From Tardiphaga sp. (GTDB lineage Bacteria; Pseudomonadota; Alphaproteobacteria; Rhizobiales; Xanthobacteraceae): DNA of 38,484 nucleotides. The stretch spans positions 1-38,484 of the forward strand of contig NZ_JAQGJD010000131.1 of NCBI RefSeq assembly GCF_028290785.1. Reading direction: 5' to 3'. The number at the start of each line of letters is the position of its first letter. Position 1 is the first letter of the stretch. Of the stretch, positions 33,439-38,484 are shown piece after piece. Below the pieces are notes generated by a model, which was not told where the DNA came from, did no database searches, and saw only the letters and a list, made by a program, of their open reading frames with translations. Made by a program: the position numbers and the translations under genes.

Positions 33439-35919
33439 ATGACCGACATCCGCACCATGACGGGACGCAAGGTGCAGCCGCTCGACAGCGGCTGGGAACT
33501 GGCGCTCTCGCCCCCTCAGGCATGGCAAGAACCCAACGGGTTGAGCGAGGCAGTTTGGCTGCCTGCTATTGTCCCCGGGACAGCCGCTGGCGCGCTGCGG
33601 GCCCTCGGAGAATGGAGTTTTGATGACCCTCAGCCGCTGCACGACAAGGACGTCTGGTACCGGCTCCGCGTCAATGGGCGCGGCAAGCGCAAGCTGCGAT
33701 TTGAGGGGCTCGCGACATTCGCCGAGGTTTTCCTTGACGACAGGCTCATCCTGACGAGCAGCTCGATGTTCGAGCCGTATGAGGCGGATATCGACCTCGG
33801 CGGTGAGCATTGGATCCATATCGCCTTTAGGAGCCTCCGCAACGTGCTGGCAAGAACGAAAGGTCCGCGGGCACGCTGGAAGACGATGATGATCGAGGAG
33901 CCGCGGCTGCGTTTCCTGCGCACCACGCTGATCGGGCATATGCCGGGATGGTGCCCGCCCGTCGATGTGGTCGGCCCGTACCGGTCCGTGCTGCTGATCG
34001 AGGAGGGAGTTGTTCGCGCCGGCAAAGTCGATCTGCGCAGCCGGCTAGAAGAAAACGAAGGCGTTCTGACGCTCGCGCTCGATGTGTCAGGGGTGGCCGA
34101 AGGCGTGACGCCGGTGCTGCGCTGTGCCGGGGCGGAGGCGCCGCTGAGACCGCTCGACACGGAAGCGCCGCCCTCAGAGCCGACGCGTTGGCAAGGTACG
34201 CTGCGGATCCCCGATGTCGACCTGTGGTGGCCTCACACCCATGGCACTCCGACGCTCCATGCTGTGACGATGGATATCGGTGCCGTCCGGGTCGATCTTG
34301 GAGAAGTTGGATTTCGCCGGGTCGAGGTCGACCGCGGACCGGACGGAAATGGCTTCGCCCTGCAGGTGAATGGCGTCCGCATGTTCTGCCGCGGCGCATG
34401 CTGGACGCCGATCGTCGTGGTCGGCCTTCAGGCATCTGAAGCAGATTACGCGCAGGACCTCGGCCTGATGCAAAGGGCTGGCCTCAACATGGTCCGTCTC
34501 AGCGGCACCATGGTCTATGAGACCCCGGCTTTTCACCGCCTCTGCGACAGACTCGGCATCATGGTCTGGCAGGACGTCATGATGGCCAATTTTGATTACC
34601 CGTCGGATGAGGCCTTTGCTGACATCATCCGCAGCGAAATCACGACGGTCGCTCGCCGGCTCAGCACGTCGCCGTCACTGATCGTGATATCAGGCGGCAG
34701 CGAGGTTGGTCAGCAGGCTGCGATGATGGGCCTGCCGCGCCAGATGCGCGACGTACCGCTGGCGGAAACCGTCATTCCCGAAGTTTTGGCGCGCTGGAGT
34801 GACGTCGCCTACGTGCCAGGTTCGCCGTCCGGCGGTGCGCTGCCCTTTGTGGCCGAAGCTGGCCCGTCGCATTATTACGGCGTGGGCGCCTATTTGCGGC
34901 CCCTCGACGACGCGCGCCGCGCCAATGTCCGCTTTGCCTCCGAATGCCTCGCTTTCGCCAACCTGCCGGACGATCGCCACTTCGCAGGCCATCGGCTCGA
35001 TCCCGCCAGCGATCCGGAACGCTGGCTCGCGGGCGTGCCGCGCGACGGCGGCGCGTCCTGGGATTTCGACGATGTGCGCGAGCATTATCTTCAGGCGCTG
35101 TGGAACGAGGACGGCCGCAGCCTGCGCGCCCGCGAGCCCCGGCGCTGGCGCGAACTTTCGCGCGCGATCTCAGCCGAGGTCATCGAACGGACGATCGATG
35201 AATGGCGCCGCCCGGCCTCCATCACTTCCGGCGCCCTAATATGGCTTTGGCGCGACCTGCAGCCCGGCGCTGGCTGGGGATTGCTGGATTGCGACGGCCG
35301 TCCGAAAGCGGCCTTCTACGCCCTGCGTCGCGCCTCGCTTCCGCTGCGCTTGTCGATCACCGACGAAGGCACCAACGGACTTTATCTGCATCTCGTCAAC
35401 GACACGCCGCGGGGTGTCACGGGCAAGCTGGCCTTGCGTTGCCTGAGAGACGGCAAAACGCCGGTGATCGAAGCTGAGCGCAATGTGACCATCGCGCCGC
35501 ATGCGGCACTTTCCATCGGAGCGTTCGAGATACTCGACCGATTCTTTGACGCCGGTCACTGCTATCGCTTTGGGCCAGCGGCGCATGACACCGTGCATGC
35601 AACGTTCGCAGCCGAGGACTCCGATCGACCTCGAGAGGCCTTTCATTTTCTTTGCCCCCCGACCTCAACGGTTGACGGGACAATCGACGCGGTGCTTCGT
35701 GAAGACGACGCAGGTTTCTTTCTCGATCTGCAAGCCGCCACGGCAACACGTTTCATTGAAATCGCGGACAACGAATTCCTGCCCGATGACAATTATTTCC
35801 ATATGGCGTCTGGGCATAGCAAGACCGTGCGCCTGGCACCGCCACAGCATTCGTCCGGTCATTTGCACCCATCAGGCCGGGTCTCTGCGCTCACGCTGAG
35901 AGGTGATGTCGAATACTGA
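33439..35919 (+). CDS. Glycoside hydrolase family 2 protein, beta-mannosidase-like
   Basis: An 826-residue protein with the GH2 layout: N-terminal jelly-roll (LDSGWELALSPPQAW... VWYRLRV), immunoglobulin-like domain, TIM barrel (about 300-600) and C-terminal beta domains. Family positions are recognisable: the acid/base Glu would be E422 in ISGGSEVGQQ, where beta-mannosidases have GNNE, and the nucleophile E502 in RFASECLAFANLP, where they have SEFGxQSxP. Both Glu residues are kept but their surroundings are altered. The ATG at 33439 is tentative; an ATG at 33382, 10 nt after the DUF1839 stop, is possible, and neither has a strong ribosome site. No signal peptide is visible, so it is likely cytoplasmic, acting on a small glycoside linked to the cluster's product. 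Confidence 0.85.
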   Translation: MTDIRTMTGRKVQPLDSGWELALSPPQAWQEPNGLSEAVWLPAIVPGTAAGALRALGEWSFDDPQPLHDKDVWYRLRVNGRGKRKLRFEGLATFAEVFLDDRLILTSSSMFEPYEADIDLGGEHWIHIAFRSLRNVLARTKGPRARWKTMMIEEPRLRFLRTTLIGHMPGWCPPVDVVGPYRSVLLIEEGVVRAGKVDLRSRLEENEGVLTLALDVSGVAEGVTPVLRCAGAEAPLRPLDTEAPPSEPTRWQGTLRIPDVDLWWPHTHGTPTLHAVTMDIGAVRVDLGEVGFRRVEVDRGPDGNGFALQVNGVRMFCRGACWTPIVVVGLQASEADYAQDLGLMQRAGLNMVRLSGTMVYETPAFHRLCDRLGIMVWQDVMMANFDYPSDEAFADIIRSEITTVARRLSTSPSLIVISGGSEVGQQAAMMGLPRQMRDVPLAETVIPEVLARWSDVAYVPGSPSGGALPFVAEAGPSHYYGVGAYLRPLDDARRANVRFASECLAFANLPDDRHFAGHRLDPASDPERWLAGVPRDGGASWDFDDVREHYLQALWNEDGRSLRAREPRRWRELSRAISAEVIERTIDEWRRPASITSGALIWLWRDLQPGAGWGLLDCDGRPKAAFYALRRASLPLRLSITDEGTNGLYLHLVNDTPRGVTGKLALRCLRDGKTPVIEAERNVTIAPHAALSIGAFEILDRFFDAGHCYRFGPAAHDTVHATFAAEDSDRPREAFHFLCPPTSTVDGTIDAVLREDDAGFFLDLQAATATRFIEIADNEFLPDDNYFHMASGHSKTVRLAPPQHSSGHLHPSGRVSALTLRGDVEY

Positions 35920-35949
35920 GCAAGCCGCGGTCCGCTAATTCTGGTGGTA

Positions 35950-35994
35950 GTCTCCCGAAAAAGGAAATTTTCCGGGTGTCGCCGGGAGACTTTT
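35950..35994 (+). terminator. Possible terminator after the carrier-protein cluster
   Basis: A perfect 8-bp inverted repeat (GTCTCCCG at 35950-35957, CGGGAGAC at 35983-35990) with a 25-nt loop, followed by TTTT. The loop itself holds a short palindrome (GGAAA/TTTTCC). It begins 31 nt after the GH2 stop. Confidence 0.45.
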
Positions 35995-36029
35995 GGGATT
36001 TTGAGGGTCCTTGGAGCAGATTTCGCCGC

Positions 36030-36046
36030 CCGGAGAATTTCTCCGG
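36030..36046. repeat. 17-bp palindrome
   Basis: CCGGAGAA-T-TTCTCCGG, perfect 8-bp arms around one base, in the non-coding stretch after the GH2 gene. Together with the 35950 repeat and an imperfect AAAGCCG/CGGCCTTT pair (about 36053-36078), it forms a palindrome-rich block of about 130 nt, like the ends of a mobile or formerly mobile element. Confidence 0.5.
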
Positions 36047-36291
36047 ATGCAAGAAAGCCGGTAAATTGTCGGCCTTTCGCGATAAATTAGCAGACAAAGC
36101 CGAATGCACGGACTGCCTGGCTGGGGCGGGAGGGTACGCAGCCAGAACCAAGACGCCAGCAAGCCATTGAATACACTACATCAACCGGTGCGACGAGTGT
36201 CCGGTGTAGCAGATGAGTGTCGCATGTTGCAAGCGCCCGAAATAAGCGACGGCGAGAGCTTTCTGCTCAAGGTTAGCTCGACTATCGCACG

Positions 36292-36582
36292 CTATGTTAC
36301 ACGGGCACCGTACGTTAACGATCGGATTTCCAAGAAGCGCGCGCGAATGCGGGCACAGGAACGGCGTCGGTTGGCACGTCGAGTGACTGCCGGTAGGAGC
36401 GCCTTTGACCCGGATGTGGCCGATCGTCCACCATGCTTCGCCCTCCCATCCTGTGGCAGCGCCCCAGTCCCAATCTCGAAATTGTACAGGCGCCCCACGG
36501 GGACGACCTCAAGCATCTCAGAGACGTCGCCACGCAGGCACGCGACATGGAGCCAGCTGCGGGCGCGAACACCGACAGCCAC
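36292..36582 (-). pseudogene. Possible IS66-type transposase remnant
   Basis: An open frame whose upstream part is coding-like and contains GDVSEMLEVVP (36499-36528), matching from memory the conserved DVSEMLEYVP segment of IS66 TnpC transposases. The sequence before and after does not continue the family, so at most a small scrap is present. The remaining 36047-36954 holds only overlapping frames of uneven codon use and no supportable gene. Confidence 0.3.
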
Positions 36583-36954
36583 TTTGCCGTGAGGCGGCCA
36601 TGTCCTCCCTCACCCTGCGACGATTAGCGCTAGGCCGGGTCCGGAGCGACCAGCATCGACCGGCCTCTGGGCGACGACGGCGGCCGCGAAATGGCGCCGG
36701 GCTGCAGGCGGGCGATCGAGGCGAGCACGCCGGCCATCGCTTGGGGGGTCGGCCGCCGGGTGGCAAGGGTCCCTCGGCAGAGCGGGTCGGCTGGCCTTGG
36801 CGTTGGCCGCTTGCTGCGGCTTCATCTGGCGGCCGACGACCCTGATGAAGGATCGAACGGTTGGCAGGCCCACTCAGCGATGAGCAGCATTGCCCGCTCC
36901 AAAACCGGCAGCGCCTTGGAGTCGGCCGGGTCCCCGTCAGAGCGGCGGTCGGCC

Positions 36955-36982
36955 ATCCACCTAGTGAACCGACTAGGTGGAT
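36955..36982. other. Candidate oriT hairpin for the MobV relaxase
   Basis: A perfect 11-bp inverted repeat (ATCCACCTAGT / ACTAGGTGGAT) with loop GAACCG, 88 nt upstream of the relaxase ATG. MobV origins such as that of pMV158 have an inverted repeat whose arm ends in TAGTG at the nick loop; here the left arm runs into CTAGTG in the same way. Position and shape support an origin of transfer; the nick site is not established. A second small hairpin (GAAAGG/CCTTTC) is at 37010-37024. Confidence 0.5.
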
Positions 36983-37070
36983 CGATTCGGTCCCAAAAAG
37001 CGATTCTCAGAAAGGAAGCCTTTCAAATTGCAAGCGCGTCGGCGACGCTGGGCAAGACGAGGAGATCACC

Positions 37071-38099
37071 ATGCCTGGATATCAGTTCACTCATGCCGGT
37101 GCCTATTCCCGGCGCGGTGCCCACAAGAAGAACAGCTCCGTGCGCAAGGTTTCCATGGACGGCATTCTCAACGAGATGATCCGTGCGCCGGGCGCGTGCA
37201 GCCACGTATCCGTTCCCGAGCCCCCCAACGTGGTATTCGGCATTCATCCGGTCGCGGCTTTCTCGCTGGCCACCGAGCGCGCAGGACAAGCCGTCGACAA
37301 GATCGGACGAAAGCTGAGCGTCACCGCGCTCGTGATCTTGGTCGGCGTCGCCACGTGGCCGGTACACACCTCCGAAGTGCGCGCTGACCCGCAAGCGATG
37401 GAGCACTATCTCTACTGGCGGGAAATCACCATCCAGTGGCTTAAGCGCCAATGGGGCGAACAGCTCAAGACTGTCGTCGAACATTTGGACGAGGATCGTC
37501 CCCACCTGCACTATGTTGTCGTGCCCGACCTCGACCCGGATGGTCGACTCCGCATCGAGAGCGTCCATGCCGGCTATCGTGCGGCGAACAAGTGCGACGC
37601 CGACGGCGGCAGCCCGCGCGACCAGACGGCGGCCTATAAGGCCGAGATGCGGTGCTTCCAGAATGACTACTACGAGCATGTCGGCGTCCGCTGCGGTCTG
37701 ACCCGCCTCGGACCGCGCCTCCAGCGCTTGTCCCGAGAAGAGTGGAAGCAGCGGCAGCGGCAGACCGAGGCGATCGCGTTGGCGCACCGTGGCCTCGAAG
37801 AACAAACCGGCGAACTGAAGGCTCACGCAAAAGCATATGTTTCCGAAAAGACGATGGAGGCAAACGCCGCCGCTCAATTGAAAATCGATGCTGTCATTTC
37901 GCGAGCTGATCAGCACGCCAACAAAATCAAGCAGAAGGCCAAGTCCTTCATCATCGCGCAGGACGAGCGCATTCGGGAACTAAAGCAGCAAGTCTCGGCG
38001 AGTCAGGCGGCTTTCCTCGCGCTGCAGGAGGAATTGGATACTTACCGTCGTCTGCTCAAGGAGAATAGTCTCTTGCCGGACCTAGAATCCTCGTCTTGA
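37071..38099 (+). CDS. MobV/Pre family plasmid mobilisation relaxase
   Basis: A 342-residue DNA relaxase-like protein. The metal-binding motif HLDEDRPHLH (H138, E141, H145, H147) matches the HxDExxPHxH signature of Pre/Mob (MobV) proteins, in a strand-loop setting (LKTVVEHLDEDRPHLHYVVVPDLD). The C-terminal third (about 235-335) is a long charged coiled coil. The ATG at 37071 has GAGGAG 8 nt upstream; the longer frame from 36861 runs through the oriT-like hairpin and is rejected. It would nick oriT and lead strand transfer, needing a conjugation apparatus in trans. The gene appears intact and marks a mobilisable element or its chromosomal relic. Confidence 0.88.
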   Translation: MPGYQFTHAGAYSRRGAHKKNSSVRKVSMDGILNEMIRAPGACSHVSVPEPPNVVFGIHPVAAFSLATERAGQAVDKIGRKLSVTALVILVGVATWPVHTSEVRADPQAMEHYLYWREITIQWLKRQWGEQLKTVVEHLDEDRPHLHYVVVPDLDPDGRLRIESVHAGYRAANKCDADGGSPRDQTAAYKAEMRCFQNDYYEHVGVRCGLTRLGPRLQRLSREEWKQRQRQTEAIALAHRGLEEQTGELKAHAKAYVSEKTMEANAAAQLKIDAVISRADQHANKIKQKAKSFIIAQDERIRELKQQVSASQAAFLALQEELDTYRRLLKENSLLPDLESSS

Positions 38100-38113
38100 G
38101 GGCTCTTGACGTA

Positions 38114-38484
38114 ATGTTTGGCGACGTCCTAAGGCCATCATATCTCGTGACCATCGAATTACCATCAGCGACGCCGCCGGCTCACGCTCCGAGTTCCGGG
38201 TTAGGCGCTGCGGGGCTGCGCACCGACATGCCCGAGGAATACTGGCAATCCGTCCTGACCGATCCGAGCGCCGGCGCCCGTGCTCGGGTGCCGATCCAGC
38301 AGCGACGCCTGTCGGAGATTTCGCTGCCTCTTATGCGCGTCTCATGCCTGCGCTGCGACCGGATCCTGGAGATCCAGACGGCCGACGAGATCCGGCTCGA
38401 GGGCGCACAAGCCACCTGGAAGGATGCCGGTCGGCGCCTGCTCGACAACGACAGCCAGAACCGCACCGGCAGCCACGAGGATGA
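38114..38484 (+). CDS. Hypothetical protein downstream of the relaxase (3' partial)
   Basis: The frame is open to the window end (at least 123 residues). It contains PIQQRRLSEISLPLMRVSCLRCDRILEIQTADEIRL, with a CxxC pair that could bind zinc, then a conserved-looking ATWKDAGRRLLDNDSQNRTGSHED. Similar proteins are linked to MobV genes in rhizobial genomes (from memory), with no known function. Starts at ATG 38114, GTG 38147 (TIELPSATPP...) and ATG 38228 are all possible; the first was taken because it is 14 nt after the relaxase stop, with GAGGG upstream. Confidence 0.6.
   Translation, partial: MFGDVLRPSYLVTIELPSATPPAHAPSSGLGAAGLRTDMPEEYWQSVLTDPSAGARARVPIQQRRLSEISLPLMRVSCLRCDRILEIQTADEIRLEGAQATWKDAGRRLLDNDSQNRTGSHED

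Noticed and set aside
36405..36873. Overlapping + and - strand frames of 60-160 codons
   Set aside because: Uneven codon use, no ribosome sites and no recognised family; treated as decayed DNA.
36861..37070. Upstream extension of the relaxase frame
   Set aside because: No ribosome site, unlike residues, and it crosses the oriT-like hairpin; ATG 37071 has GAGGAG upstream.

Overview
High G+C, the codon usage, the protein families and a dispersed palindrome whose translated shadow reads like the RHCExR...AIQ text common in Bradyrhizobium annotations all point to an alphaproteobacterium of the Bradyrhizobium/Rhodopseudomonas group (inference; no 16S or other marker is present). No tRNA, rRNA or CRISPR array was seen.

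Layout: (1) 1-1870, a 5'-truncated MetX-like alpha/beta hydrolase and a membrane fatty-acid desaturase, both +. (2) 2055-10406, on the - strand, a short leader ORF and a MdtABC/MuxABC-type RND efflux operon (adaptor plus two permeases), followed by a TetR regulator; a perfect 21-bp palindrome overlaps the -10 box of a well-formed promoter. (3) 10580-13509, a BlaI-type repressor with an M56 (BlaR1-like) membrane protease that has an unusual duplicated C-terminal domain. (4) 13708-19652, a Pot-type ABC importer (binding protein, ATPase, two permeases) divergent from a Gfo/Idh/MocA oxidoreductase and a GntR/FadR regulator: a substrate-uptake and catabolism unit of unknown substrate. (5) 19728-23973, several small hypothetical genes, a PAS-PAS hybrid histidine kinase, a strong terminator, and two diverged copies of a roughly 75-nt element in front of unrelated small genes. 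(6) 24036-27518, a dCache-PAS-GGDEF-EAL protein. (7) 27765-35919, the most interesting region: a tandem alpha/beta hydrolase divergent from carrier protein, acyl-CoA-dehydrogenase-like protein, amino acid:[carrier protein] ligase (a seryl-tRNA synthetase homologue), DUF1839 protein and an atypical family-2 glycoside hydrolase. (8) 35920-38484, a palindrome-rich decayed stretch, a candidate IS66 scrap, a candidate oriT hairpin, a MobV/Pre-type relaxase and a partial hypothetical gene, marking a mobile or formerly mobile segment.

How the genes may work together: in region 7 the ligase would load an amino acid onto the carrier protein, the flavoprotein could act on the tethered aminoacyl group, DUF1839 and the hydrolases could modify, transfer or release it, and the GH2-like protein suggests a sugar-containing substrate or product. 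Loading of a carrier protein is established for the ligase family; the rest is inference from gene order. The RND and BlaI/M56 units each appear to carry their own regulators and operators.
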